Shown here in pieces: positions 26,016 through 34,153 of a stretch of DNA of 64,000 bases. Numbering within the stretch: the first letter of the stretch is position 1; every line of letters begins with the position of its first letter. Made by a program: the position numbers and the translations under genes. The DNA lies in assembly GCF_000758585.1 (NCBI RefSeq), contig NZ_CP009281.1, positions 4,588,001 to 4,652,000 of the forward strand, written 5' to 3'. The notes below the pieces were generated by a model. The model was not told the DNA's origin. It saw nothing but the letters and a program-made list of their open reading frames with translations, and did no database searches. The DNA is from Paenibacillus sp. FSL R5-0345. GTDB taxonomy: Bacteria > Bacillota > Bacilli > Paenibacillales > Paenibacillaceae.

Positions 26016-26900
26016 CTAGGCAATAAGCTGTTTCCGGTACTCTACCGGAGGCAGCTTATTTAACCTTCGTTGTGGCCGATGTTGGTTATAAAATCGAATG
26101 TAATCTTCAATTTTCCTTTGTGCCTCATCCATATTTCGGATATCATAAGGATAGAGTCCTTCCGTTTTGAGATGCGAGAAGAAGCTCTCCATAGAGGCGT
26201 TGTCATAACAATTGCCTCGGCGAGACATGCTGATTCGGGCCCCAACCTTTGGCAGCATGTCGTGGTATGCATGAGACGTGTATTGGAATCCCTGATCGCT
26301 GTGAACGATCAGTCCAGTCACGTCTTTTTGCTGACTCCACGCCTGCTCAAAGGTCCGGAGAACCAGTTCGTTGTCGTTCCTAGCGCTCATTTGATAAGCG
26401 ATAATTTCGTTATTGAATAAATCTTTAATCGCAGAAAGATAGAGCCACTTTTCGCCTACACGATATTGCGTAATGTCTGTCACCCATTTTTGGTTGGGAG
26501 CATCCGCTTTGAAATCCCGTTTCAAAATATTTTTCGCCACACGGTCTCCTTCAGAAGTAGCATAATTACAACGATGTTTTCGGCGGATCCTCGAACGAAT
26601 GCCTAAATCCTGCATAATTCTGAGTACCTTCTTATGATTCATCCAAACCCCGTGGTCTTGTAGCAAGAACAATTGAATTTGGCGATAACCGTAGACTCCT
26701 TCATACCTTTCATAGACCTTCTGAATGAGCGCCTTTGCTTCCTGATCCCGATCTGTTCCTTTGCGCTTCAGGAAAGCGTAGTATCCACTTCTAGAGACCC
26801 TAAAGAGTTTACACAGGTTGCTAACGGCATACTCTTTTGCAGCGTTCTCAATGACTCTATATTTGTGCGTTTCACCTCCTGCATCCAGATTTCCAAACAC
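26016..26900 (-). CDS. IS3-family transposase OrfB (DDE integrase)
   Basis: 294 residues counted from the GTG at the frameshift site. It contains an HTH_21-like region (V-Y-G-Y-R-Q-I) and the rve integrase core: W-V-T-D-I-T-Q-Y with the first Asp, I-V-H-S-D-Q-G-F-Q-Y with the second, and N-A-S-M-E-S-F-F-S-H-L-K with the Glu, so the D,D-35-E triad is complete. It is most likely made as an OrfAB fusion by -1 frameshifting, not from its own start. No stop or frame defect is seen. Confidence 0.92.
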   Translation of the reverse strand: MFGNLDAGGETHKYRVIENAAKEYAVSNLCKLFRVSRSGYYAFLKRKGTDRDQEAKALIQKVYERYEGVYGYRQIQLFLLQDHGVWMNHKKVLRIMQDLGIRSRIRRKHRCNYATSEGDRVAKNILKRDFKADAPNQKWVTDITQYRVGEKWLYLSAIKDLFNNEIIAYQMSARNDNELVLRTFEQAWSQQKDVTGLIVHSDQGFQYTSHAYHDMLPKVGARISMSRRGNCYDNASMESFFSHLKTEGLYPYDIRNMDEAQRKIEDYIRFYNQHRPQRRLNKLPPVEYRKQLIA

Positions 26901-27166
26901 TTTTTTAGCATTTCATTTTCCCGTTTGAGCTTTTGAACATACCTATCTTGATCGATATATTCAATACGACGCCCCCGTTGATCTAGTAGCCCAAATTCCC
27001 CTAGCTCTCGGTATTTCTTCATCCATCTCTTTACCCGTCCTTGATCTTGTATCTCAAAATGCTCCGTAATTTTCCGATAAGTCCATCTTTCCTCCACATG
27101 TAAACGAATGGCCTCTTTTTTAATCTCATCTGAGTAATTTTTAAACTTCTGTCCTTTAATCGCCAT
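26768..27166 (-). CDS. IS3-family transposase OrfA (helix-turn-helix)
   Basis: 132 residues with the N-terminal HTH of IS150-type OrfA (Y-S-D-E-I-K-K-E-A-I-R-L and Y-R-K-I-T-E-H-F) and a leucine-zipper-like stretch L-K-R-E-N-E-M-L-K-K-C-L. The heptamer A-AAA-AAG at 26900-26906 lies in the right phase for a -1 shift, after which reading continues with V-F-G-N-L-D of OrfB. ATG preceded by GGGGTG. Confidence 0.9.
   Translation of the reverse strand: MAIKGQKFKNYSDEIKKEAIRLHVEERWTYRKITEHFEIQDQGRVKRWMKKYRELGEFGLLDQRGRRIEYIDQDRYVQKLKRENEMLKKCLEIWMQEVKRTNIESLRTLQKSMPLATCVNSLGSLEVDTTLS
26900..26906 (-). other. Programmed -1 frameshift site (A6G)
   Basis: Minus strand AAAAAAG read as A-AAA-AAG in the orfA frame; slipping one base back enters the orfB frame at the following GTG. 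This is the standard IS3-family arrangement. Confidence 0.8.
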
Positions 27167-27241
27167 AAAAATGCACCCCCTAGAATTTCATCGGATAAAC
27201 CAGGGGTTTTTTCCAATGTCTATTCTAAGGGGTGCACTTCA

Positions 27242-27245
27242 TTAG
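27242..27245. repeat. 4-bp target duplication, right copy
   Basis: TTAG immediately outside the right end of the IS; partner of 25974-25977. Confidence 0.75.
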
Positions 27246-27262
27246 ATGTCGGATGCTTTTTT
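27246..27262 (+). terminator. Right arm of the terminator split by the insertion sequence
   Basis: ATGTCGGATGCTTTTTT, complementary to 25957-25973. Now 1.27 kb away from its partner and unable to form the original hairpin. Confidence 0.85.
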
Positions 27263-27595
27263 CATTTCAAATTCGAATGATCTCAGATCTTTCACTTACG
27301 AGTTGATTCGTTGATGAAATAAAGCCTCCAATTCCTTTTCCAATTTGTTTTTTTGTCTTTGGATCCCCTCTTAAAACTTAATCTCTGTCACTACTCTATG
27401 CCGAATGCTTCTTATGTAATTCCACGCCCATCGCCCAATCTTATGTTAAAATAATGAAAAGTCTTCCTTTTGTGGCGGAGTTGACAGAATATATATGTAC
27501 ATATCTTTATCCATTTTATGGATTTACAGAAATGAAAAAATTCAAAATACCAAGTAAATTTTCAGAGTATTTTTATGTCCAAAGGAGGTTGGTTC
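27263..27595 (+). other. AT-rich intergenic region with a possible promoter
   Basis: About 330 bases without a recognisable gene. A perfect TTGACA (27481-27486) is present, but the best -10 candidates after it (TATCTT at 15 bases, CTTTAT at 18) are poor. The region otherwise looks like an ordinary leader for the downstream membrane protein gene. Confidence 0.4.
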
Positions 27596-28354
27596 ATGCA
27601 TCTTTCATCTTACTTTGATCGACAGCGTACAGAGGATTTTATTATGTTCTCCCTTTCACATTGGATTGCTCTGTCTATCATTGCATTGGTGTGTCTACTA
27701 CTTTACGGTTTCAGATTCGAAATTCGCACGGACGTGAGACTTCGGCAAAGTGTTCGCTTGCTGTTGATTGTTATTCTTATGTTCTCAGAAGCGGGACTTC
27801 AAATATGGTATCTCTCTCAGCAGGTATGGCAATCCAGCTCATCATTACCGCTCGAACTATGCGGAATTACTTTACTACTATCCATTATCATGCTGATTAC
27901 ACGCAGCCGAAGACTTTACTCCTTTCTGTATTTTGCCGGAATAGGTGGAGCATTCATTGCTTTACTCACACCGAATCTGGTCTATCCGTTCCCTCATTTT
28001 CGATTTTTACTGTTCTTTGTAGCTCATGGTGGTATCATTCTTGCTTCTCTTTATATGACCTGGATTGAGGGCTATAAACCAACCTGGAAATCACTTTGGT
28101 TCACTATGCTTGGCCTTAACGTCGTGGCTGTGTGTGTCTGGATCGCCAATTATATCCTAGGATCTAATTACATGTTCCTATCTCATAAGCCCAGTACTTA
28201 TTCTGTAATGGATTATTTCGGACCTTATCCTTATTACCTGCTAGTTGAGGAGCTATTTGCCTTCATTGTATTTCTGCTTATGTATTTAGTGTTTTTCTGG
28301 GTGCCAGAGCGGCGTAATTCGAGGCGTAAACGAATTGGTCGGCTTCCTAATTAA
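27596..28354 (+). CDS. YwaF-like (TIGR02206 family) membrane protein
   Basis: 252 residues from the ATG at 27596, which has AAAGGAGG seven bases upstream. Six to seven hydrophobic helices; features of the YwaF/TIGR02206 family are L-P-L-E-L-C-G-I-T in the middle, F-P-H-F-R-F-L-L-F-F-V-A-H-G-G-I and a C-terminal G-P-Y-P-Y-Y-L-L-V-E-E. The role of this family is unknown. It sits alone between the insertion sequence and ppiB and converges on ppiB at a shared terminator. Confidence 0.8.
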   Translation: MHLSSYFDRQRTEDFIMFSLSHWIALSIIALVCLLLYGFRFEIRTDVRLRQSVRLLLIVILMFSEAGLQIWYLSQQVWQSSSSLPLELCGITLLLSIIMLITRSRRLYSFLYFAGIGGAFIALLTPNLVYPFPHFRFLLFFVAHGGIILASLYMTWIEGYKPTWKSLWFTMLGLNVVAVCVWIANYILGSNYMFLSHKPSTYSVMDYFGPYPYYLLVEELFAFIVFLLMYLVFFWVPERRNSRRKRIGRLPN

Positions 28355-28356
28355 AT

Positions 28357-28402
28357 GCGAAAAAGGCCAGCCTCCGATAATCCAAAGGCTGGCCTTTTTA
28401 AA
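28357..28402. terminator. Bidirectional terminator between ywaF-like gene and ppiB
   Basis: AAAAAGGCCAGCCT ... AGGCTGGCCTTTTT, a perfect stem with A and T tails on both sides, between the two converging stops. Confidence 0.92.
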
Positions 28403-28412
28403 TTAAATATTC

Positions 28413-28844
28413 TTAAGCTTCGATGATTTCTACCGAAGTCATTTTGTCGCGTCCTTTGAAAGCATCAACAAGATCCATACCTTCAACTACTTTACCGAAT
28501 ACAGTGTGTACTCCATCCAAGTGAGGTTGTGGAGCGTAGCAGATGTAGAACTGGCTTCCGCCTGTGTTCTTACCCGCATGCGCCATAGCAAGTGTGCCAC
28601 GCTCGTGTTTGTTTGGATTGATTTCGCAGTTGATGGTATATCCTGGACCGCCGGATCCAGTTCCGTTAGGACATCCGCCTTGAGCAACAAAACCAGGAAT
28701 AACGCGGTGGAATGTCAATCCGTTGTAGAAACCATCTTTTGCTAGCTTTTCAAAGTTAGCTACAGTGTTTGGTGCATCTTGATCGAACAAGTCGATCAGC
28801 ACTACGCCGCCTGTTTCAAGAGTAATTTTCGCTTGCTTTGCCAT
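28413..28844 (-). CDS. ppiB: Peptidyl-prolyl cis-trans isomerase (cyclophilin type)
   Basis: Cytoplasmic proline isomerase. The 143 residues from the ATG at 28844 include F-H-R-V-I-P-G-F-V-A-Q-G-G, with the catalytic Arg, G-T-L-A-M-A-H-A-G-K-N-T-G-G-S-Q-F-Y-I and H-L-D-G-V-H-T-V-F-G-K-V. AAAGGGG ten bases upstream supports this start; a longer version would add 15 residues not found in cyclophilins. It lies near lysA as in B. subtilis. Confidence 0.95.
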   Translation of the reverse strand: MAKQAKITLETGGVVLIDLFDQDAPNTVANFEKLAKDGFYNGLTFHRVIPGFVAQGGCPNGTGSGGPGYTINCEINPNKHERGTLAMAHAGKNTGGSQFYICYAPQPHLDGVHTVFGKVVEGMDLVDAFKGRDKMTSVEIIEA

Positions 28845-28920
28845 ATGTAAATGACCCCTTTCAAAATTAACAAAATTAGAATACCTCAATTATATTACTA
28901 TGAAACCACGCACAAAGCAA

Positions 28921-28947
28921 AGCAAGCAGGAGTAATTCCTGCTTGCT
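28921..28947 (-). terminator. Terminator-like hairpin after lysA
   Basis: Perfect 11-bp stem AGCAAGCAGGA / TCCTGCTTGCT downstream of the lysA stop. On the minus strand the following tract is TTGCTTTG, a weak T run; the better T run (TTTTT) is on the plus strand. Confidence 0.6.
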
Positions 28948-28989
28948 CTTTTTGCCTTCCCAATTTTGCCCACCTAACATTAGTCCCTG

Positions 28990-30324
28990 TTACTTAGCAA
29001 CAGCGGCTTGTTTAGCGATACGCTCAGGAACAATATCGTTGGCAATAAGATCATTGTAGCTTTCACGACGCACTACAAGATCGCTGTGTCCGTTCTGAAC
29101 GAACACTAAAGCCGGACGACGAAGCCGGTTGTAGTTGCTCGCCATGGAGTAATTGTAAGCACCCGTGCAGGCTACAGCCAACAGATCGCCACTTTCTGCC
29201 TTAGGCAGTTCTACATCCCAGATCAGCATATCTCCGCTCTCGCAGCATTTACCAGCGATGGATACAGTTTCTGTAGCCTCTTCATTCGCACGATTCGCAA
29301 GTAATGCCTCATATTTAGATTGATACAATGCAGGACGTGGATTATCAGTCATCCCACCGTCAACGGCAACGTACTTACGCACACCTGGAATATCCTTATT
29401 CGTACCTACAGTGTAAAGTGTAGTACCTGCATCTCCAACGATACTGCGGCCCGGTTCGACCCAGATTTCAGGCAAAGCATTATAAATTCCAGCAAAATGA
29501 GTCTTCACCGCATCCGTAATTGCAGCTACATATTCAGAAACATGTAACGGGGTATCACCCTCTACATAACGAATACCGAAACCTCCACCTAGGTTTACTA
29601 CACGGAAGTCCACATCCAAACCTTCTTTAACACTACGAGCAAAACTCGCTACACGTTCAACAGCAAGCTGGAATCCATCCGTTTCAAAAATTTGAGAACC
29701 AATATGGGAATGTACGCCCAGCAATATTAAATTCTTTTTGCTGACTGCCGCTTTAACTGCTTCATAAGCAGAACCGTTTCCAATATCAAAACCGAATTTG
29801 GAATCGGTCTGACCTGTTGTAATGTACTCATGCGTATGTGCTTCGACACCTGGTGTCACACGTAATAAGATGTTAACCTCAACTTCTTTACGTGATGCAA
29901 TCGACTGCAAAAGGCTAAGCTCCACCAAATTATCAACTACAAAGCAACCGATCCCGGCATCAATCGCCATTTCGATCTCTTCAGATGTCTTATTGTTGCC
30001 GTGAAAATGAATGCGTTCTGCAGGAAAGCCTGCTTGCAAAGCAGTATAAAGCTCGCCATCAGATACAACATCAAGCGACAAGCCTTCTTCATCAGCCAAA
30101 CGAACCATAGCCATTACTGAGAACGCCTTGCTTGCGTAAGCTACTTGGAACCCAAGTCCAGAGGATTTAAAAGCATCCATATATTCCCGGCAACGTTGTC
30201 TAACCAATTGCTCGTCCAGTATATATAGCGGGGTTCCATATTCCGCTTTCAATTCAGTTACATCACATCCGCCGATTTCCAGATGCCCAGCATCATTAAT
30301 TCGGCTAGTACCGTGTAGAAACAT
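28990..30324 (-). CDS. lysA: Diaminopimelate decarboxylase
   Basis: Last step of lysine synthesis: meso-diaminopimelate to L-lysine, PLP-dependent. 444 residues of fold-type III: Y-A-S-K-A-F with the PLP lysine near residue 63, H-G-N-N-K-T-S, H-S-H-I-G-S-Q-I, N-L-G-G-G-F-G-I, E-P-G-R-S-I-V and the C-terminal C-C-E-S-G-D with the substrate-contacting Cys. In B. subtilis lysA also lies right behind spoVAF. Confidence 0.96.
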   Translation of the reverse strand: MFLHGTSRINDAGHLEIGGCDVTELKAEYGTPLYILDEQLVRQRCREYMDAFKSSGLGFQVAYASKAFSVMAMVRLADEEGLSLDVVSDGELYTALQAGFPAERIHFHGNNKTSEEIEMAIDAGIGCFVVDNLVELSLLQSIASRKEVEVNILLRVTPGVEAHTHEYITTGQTDSKFGFDIGNGSAYEAVKAAVSKKNLILLGVHSHIGSQIFETDGFQLAVERVASFARSVKEGLDVDFRVVNLGGGFGIRYVEGDTPLHVSEYVAAITDAVKTHFAGIYNALPEIWVEPGRSIVGDAGTTLYTVGTNKDIPGVRKYVAVDGGMTDNPRPALYQSKYEALLANRANEEATETVSIAGKCCESGDMLIWDVELPKAESGDLLAVACTGAYNYSMASNYNRLRRPALVFVQNGHSDLVVRRESYNDLIANDIVPERIAKQAAVAK

Positions 30325-30451
30325 TCTTTAGTCCTCCAATTTCTGTGGAATATCAAGGTTCCACCCTGTCTTTAGTGTATTCAGTATAACAGACAGTGGG
30401 AACTCCATTGAATGGACTAATTTGCAGTAGTTTTGTATTTTCCTACGATTG

Positions 30452-32845
30452 TTAATCATTCTTTTGATTAGGCGGCATTCTTGTATTGTCTCTTGTTTTA
30501 TTGAAAGACGGCCTTGTCTTCGAGCTTAGAACTGGCTTTCGCAATAGAATTTCACTCATCGCCTTTGCATTAAAAGGTATAAACGGCCACATATAAGAGG
30601 AGTTATAGGACCGATGGGTAGTTAGGAAAATAGTCAGTAGCGTCGTGCCAATCATAAATCCTGGCACCTGGAATGCCGCCACGGCTAACAATAACCCAAG
30701 CCTGACTATTCGATTCGCAAGACCCAGTTCATAACTTGGGGTCGCAAACATACCTATGGAAGCCACCGCCATATATAGAACTACCTCGTTGACAAACAAT
30801 CCGCTCTGGACAGCTATATCACCAATCAATATCGCCGCTATCAGACCCATCGCTGATCCTAAAGGTGTCGGTGTGTGTACTGCGGCCATCCGCAGTAAAT
30901 CAACCCCAAGCTCCACAATAAGAAACTGGGCAATTAGAGGAATTCTTGCCGTCTTTTGGGGACCAATAAAATCCAGTACAGGCGGCTTAAGCTCAGGATG
31001 AATGACAAGCAACATCCATAGCGGTAGCAGGAACATGGAAGCAAATATTCCGATGAAACGAACCCACCGCAAGTACGTTCCCATAAAAGGCGTCTGACGA
31101 TTCTCCTCCGCATGCTGGCAGAGATCAAAAAATGTAGTCGGAAGAACTATAACGATTGGTGACGTATCCACGAAAACTACAACCCGTCCCTCTAATAAAT
31201 TAGAGGCCACTACGTCAGGGCGTTCAGAATAACGCACCATAGGATATGGATTCCAACCGCCCCCGATAATTGCCTCCTCCAATTGCTTATCTGCCAGAGG
31301 AATGCCGTCGATATCAATACTGTTGATTTTTTCGATAACAGAACTAACCTGTGTTTTATCAACGATATCATCAATATAAGCCACACAGACATCCGTCTGT
31401 GTTCGTCGTCCAACCTGAAATATCTCATATTTCAACCCCGGATCACGAATCCGTCTTCTGACAAGCGAAATATTACTCAGTAGAGTCTCTGTGAATCCAT
31501 CGCGTGCACCGCGTACCACCCGATCAATCGAAGGTTCGTCGGGACTGCGACTAGGGTAAGAACGAGTATCCATGACGATAACCTTGTTCTCACCTTCGAT
31601 GAATAGTACGCTCAAACCTTCTAGTACCTTCTCGATACTTTCACTTAACGAATTACCCTCCTCCACCTGGATGTGAGGGACATATTCATTCATAAAGCTA
31701 GACAGTACACCCGTAGACAGATTCTCAGAGGTGAGATAGGTCAGACGTTTTAGGATCTCATCCGTTACATCTGCATTAGTAAATCCACTTAAACAGAGAA
31801 GAGCTGTCTTATGACCGCCAAAGGACATCTCTCTAAACGTTACATCAAAGCTAGTTCCGAGCCCGATTACCTCAGTAAGTGTATGTTTTGTATCTTGTAA
31901 GGAAGTTGAAATTTCATCATTTCCTTGCCAGTAAATGACGGACTCTTTTAACGAGTTAGAGTGCTCGCTATCTCGTTTCTTTTGCAGTTTACTGATTCCC
32001 TTTTGGTTGGTGCTGTCTTGTGACTCTTGCCGTGCTTGCTTTTTAGTCGGCTTGGGTTTTGGTGCTTGTTGGGCATTCTGATCTTGTGCCTCATCTTCGG
32101 ATTCCGAGTCTGAATCTAAGCCGAATAATCTGGCAAAAAATCCTTTACTAGGCTCATTCTGCTCCTGATTGCCGAGCTCATCTGACGCCTCCGCATCCTG
32201 CTGCCCAGACTCTGGCTGCGTTGACGCTTCTGCACTTTGCTCTTCTGTCCCGAGCTCATCTGACACCTCCGCATCCTGCTGTCCGGAATCCGGCTGCGCT
32301 GATGCTTCTGCACTTTGCTCTTCTGTTCCGAGCTCATCTGACGCCTCCGCATCTTGCTGCCCAGAATCCGGCTGCGCTGATGCTTCTGCACTTTGCTCTT
32401 CTGTTCCGAGCTCATCTGACGCCTCCGCATCTTGCTGCCCAGAATCCGGCTGCGCTGACGCTTCTGCACTTTGCTCTTCTGTTCCGAGCTCATCTGACGC
32501 CTCCGCATCTTGCTGCCCAGAATCCGGCTGCGCTGACGCTTCTGCACCTTGCTCTTCTGTCCCGAGCTCATCTGACGCCTCCGCATCCTGCTGCCCAGAC
32601 TGTGGCTGCGCTGACGCTTCTGCACCTTGCTCTTCTGTCCCGAGCTCATCTGATGCTTCGGCATCTTGCTGGCCTTGACTCGGATCAGCAGCTGCGATGT
32701 CACTGGCCATAGAAGCAGTATCTGCTTCAGTGTGATCAGCAACTAGCTCGGATGCAGTATTCTTCATTGCTGCGGCAGCCGCAGCATTTTCCTCCTGATG
32801 ATCATCATCCGGCACTGAATCACCGCTGTGAATAAACTTGCTCAT
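30452..32845 (-). CDS. spoVAF: SpoVAF (GerA-type) germination protein with a repetitive acidic N-terminal extension
   Basis: 797 residues, compared with about 490 in B. subtilis SpoVAF. The last 500 residues are a normal GerA-family membrane protein: a soluble domain from about residue 300 (I-Y-W-Q-G-N-D-E-I-S), the R-G-A-R-D-G-F-T-E motif, R-R-R-I-R-D, then four to five helices, including the P-x-x-x-P-E-L-K region. The first 300 residues are extra: an Asp/Glu/Ala lead-in, seven copies of a 26-residue acidic unit and a Lys-rich linker. In B. subtilis SpoVAF pairs with FigP in germination. It starts 15 bases after spoVAB; GGGGG precedes the ATG. The repeat length probably varies between strains. 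Confidence 0.88.
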   Translation of the reverse strand: MSKFIHSGDSVPDDDHQEENAAAAAAMKNTASELVADHTEADTASMASDIAAADPSQGQQDAEASDELGTEEQGAEASAQPQSGQQDAEASDELGTEEQGAEASAQPDSGQQDAEASDELGTEEQSAEASAQPDSGQQDAEASDELGTEEQSAEASAQPDSGQQDAEASDELGTEEQSAEASAQPDSGQQDAEVSDELGTEEQSAEASTQPESGQQDAEASDELGNQEQNEPSKGFFARLFGLDSDSESEDEAQDQNAQQAPKPKPTKKQARQESQDSTNQKGISKLQKKRDSEHSNSLKESVIYWQGNDEISTSLQDTKHTLTEVIGLGTSFDVTFREMSFGGHKTALLCLSGFTNADVTDEILKRLTYLTSENLSTGVLSSFMNEYVPHIQVEEGNSLSESIEKVLEGLSVLFIEGENKVIVMDTRSYPSRSPDEPSIDRVVRGARDGFTETLLSNISLVRRRIRDPGLKYEIFQVGRRTQTDVCVAYIDDIVDKTQVSSVIEKINSIDIDGIPLADKQLEEAIIGGGWNPYPMVRYSERPDVVASNLLEGRVVVFVDTSPIVIVLPTTFFDLCQHAEENRQTPFMGTYLRWVRFIGIFASMFLLPLWMLLVIHPELKPPVLDFIGPQKTARIPLIAQFLIVELGVDLLRMAAVHTPTPLGSAMGLIAAILIGDIAVQSGLFVNEVVLYMAVASIGMFATPSYELGLANRIVRLGLLLAVAAFQVPGFMIGTTLLTIFLTTHRSYNSSYMWPFIPFNAKAMSEILLRKPVLSSKTRPSFNKTRDNTRMPPNQKND
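32160..32674 (-). repeat. 78-bp in-frame tandem repeat in spoVAF
   Basis: Six complete and one partial copy of a 78-bp unit encoding the pattern G-Q-Q-D-A-E-A-S-D-E-L-G-T-E-E-Q followed by S/G-A-E-A-S-A-Q-P-D-S. Copies differ by a few substitutions; the central copies are nearly identical. Because 78 is divisible by three and no stop occurs in other frames, long false open frames appear on both strands. Confidence 0.95.
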
Positions 32846-32860
32846 TCCATAACCCCCTGT

Positions 32861-33286
32861 TTACTGTCGGTATACAAACCAGTCGAACAAAGAACCCGCG
32901 ACCTTCCCGCTTACCATCGCCATCAACAGCCCGAACAGATAATGTGTCATATTCAAGCGTTTAGCGAGTATCGGCAGCACATTTAATACCTCGGTCAATG
33001 CTGCAGCGAGCATCCCGACAAAAATCCCGTCAAATAGGCCTATACCCAGTTCAACTAAAGGACCTGAAGATATTTTCCAATTCCAAAAATCACTCACGGT
33101 ACCTACCAATGACCCGACTACCATCGCACCCTCGTACCAATGTACTTTATCGTAAGAAGAGGTTAATTGAGCCAGACGGGGCACCATGTCAAGCACCACA
33201 AATAAAGCGATCACACCGCCGCCTACAGCGATTCCACCTGCAATACCCAGCAGCAAATTCAATCCCAGTGTTATAGGTGCCGTCAT
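32861..33286 (-). CDS. spoVAB: Stage V sporulation protein AB
   Basis: 141-residue membrane protein with four to five helices and the SpoVAB features G-I-A-G-G-I-A-V-G-G-G-V-I-A-L-F and E-G-A-M-V-V-G-S-L-V-G-T. Part of the spore inner-membrane SpoVA set that handles dipicolinic acid movement. It overlaps the spoVAA stop by four bases (ATGA), so it is translationally coupled. Confidence 0.93.
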   Translation of the reverse strand: MTAPITLGLNLLLGIAGGIAVGGGVIALFVVLDMVPRLAQLTSSYDKVHWYEGAMVVGSLVGTVSDFWNWKISSGPLVELGIGLFDGIFVGMLAAALTEVLNVLPILAKRLNMTHYLFGLLMAMVSGKVAGSLFDWFVYRQ

Positions 33287-33951
33287 CTTCCTTCCTCCGT
33301 GTTCTCTGGTTGAGTTTCTACACGGCGCCTCATTTTACCGTACTCCTCATTGATGACGTATTGGTCGATATTTTTCTGATACAGGTACATTTCCACTTCT
33401 AACGGTGTAGGCTCCTCATTCCACTTTTTCTTAAATAAATGGTTGAAAAAAATGACCATCCCAAAGCCGATGCCTACAGAATATGCAATCTGAAAAACAA
33501 CCGGATGTTCATCCCGATGACCGGTGATCATCTCCACAATTCGGATTTGGACCTCCTGCATGTTTACATCCGCATGGAAATTCATGATTGTCAGCGCAGA
33601 CCCGAAGAACAGCAGTAGCCACACTAAAACAAACATCGCTATTGAAGGCTTACGTCTCTCCACCGGACTCTCAATCTGCACAATCGTTCTGCCTTCACCG
33701 ATCGGCTCAATATCCGCTTCTGGCACCAGTTCATAAATGCGGGGAATCACCATCAAGAGATCAATCAAAATTAGATTGCCGTCACTTTGCTCTGGCTTCA
33801 TTAGCAGAATAGATTCCAGCGACTCTTTCAGCTCAGGCTCCGCAATCAGAAATGCAATATCACCCAATGTGACACCTTTACCTTTGGGCACCGTCACCCG
33901 ATTCTTAAGCTGTATATAGATGGCGGGAGCAGAATGTTGTTTCATCCGCAT
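33283..33951 (-). CDS. spoVAA: Stage V sporulation protein AA
   Basis: 222 residues: an N-terminal soluble domain with I-Y-I-Q-L-K-N-R-V and V-T-L-G-D-I-A, followed by two membrane helices (about 103-123 and 150-170) and a charged tail. This is the SpoVAA layout. It is the first gene of the spoVAA-spoVAB-spoVAF cluster; spoVAC, spoVAD and spoVAE, which B. subtilis has between AB and AF, are absent here. A sigma-G-like promoter lies upstream. Confidence 0.92.
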   Translation of the reverse strand: MRMKQHSAPAIYIQLKNRVTVPKGKGVTLGDIAFLIAEPELKESLESILLMKPEQSDGNLILIDLLMVIPRIYELVPEADIEPIGEGRTIVQIESPVERRKPSIAMFVLVWLLLFFGSALTIMNFHADVNMQEVQIRIVEMITGHRDEHPVVFQIAYSVGIGFGMVIFFNHLFKKKWNEEPTPLEVEMYLYQKNIDQYVINEEYGKMRRRVETQPENTEEGR

Positions 33952-33996
33952 TCCTCCTAAAGGTTGTGGTCAAGTAGCTCCGGTGCAAGATAACGG

Positions 33997-34026
33997 TAGT
34001 ATGGGAGAAAAGCCTTAATTTTACTC
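33997..34026 (-). promoter_or_regulatory. Putative sigma-G promoter of spoVAA
   Basis: Minus strand GAGTA, 18-base spacer, CATACTA. The -10 is a perfect match to the sigma-G consensus and the -35 matches in four of five bases. B. subtilis spoVA is known to be sigma-G dependent. Confidence 0.6.
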
Positions 34027-34092
34027 TTTAGGCTGAAATCAATTTCCATGAATGGAAACTGACCTCTCAAAGGTATGAGTTTGATAATCAAC

Positions 34093-34134
34093 AAAAAGAC
34101 AGCTCAAGGTGATTTCCCTCAAGCTGTCTTTTTT
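34093..34134. terminator. Bidirectional-looking terminator after the GH53 gene
   Basis: AAAAAGACAGCTCAAGG ... CCCTCAAGCTGTCTTTTTT; strong stem with A/T tails. On the minus strand it closes the sugar-uptake/GH53 transcript before the spoVA promoter. Confidence 0.88.
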
Positions 34135-34153
34135 GTTATTCCTTATGATCTCT

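Larger units (their letters stand above)
25978..27241 (-). mobile_element. IS3-family (IS150-like) insertion sequence, intact
   Basis: 1,264-bp element ending in TG...CA with imperfect terminal inverted repeats of about 37 bases (shared blocks ATAGACA and GAAAAAA), two overlapping transposase frames and an A6G frameshift site. A 4-bp TTAG duplication flanks it. Both the catalytic residues and the frameshift signal are intact, so it may still move. Confidence 0.9.

Noticed and set aside
32160..32674. Repeated sequence that could be taken for a CRISPR array
   Set aside because: The repeats are contiguous without spacers, in frame with a gene, and no cas genes are present.
32116..32742. Long open frames on both strands over the spoVAF repeats (up to about 200 codons)
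   Set aside because: They arise because a 78-bp repeat keeps every frame open; no ribosome-binding sites and extremely biased composition.
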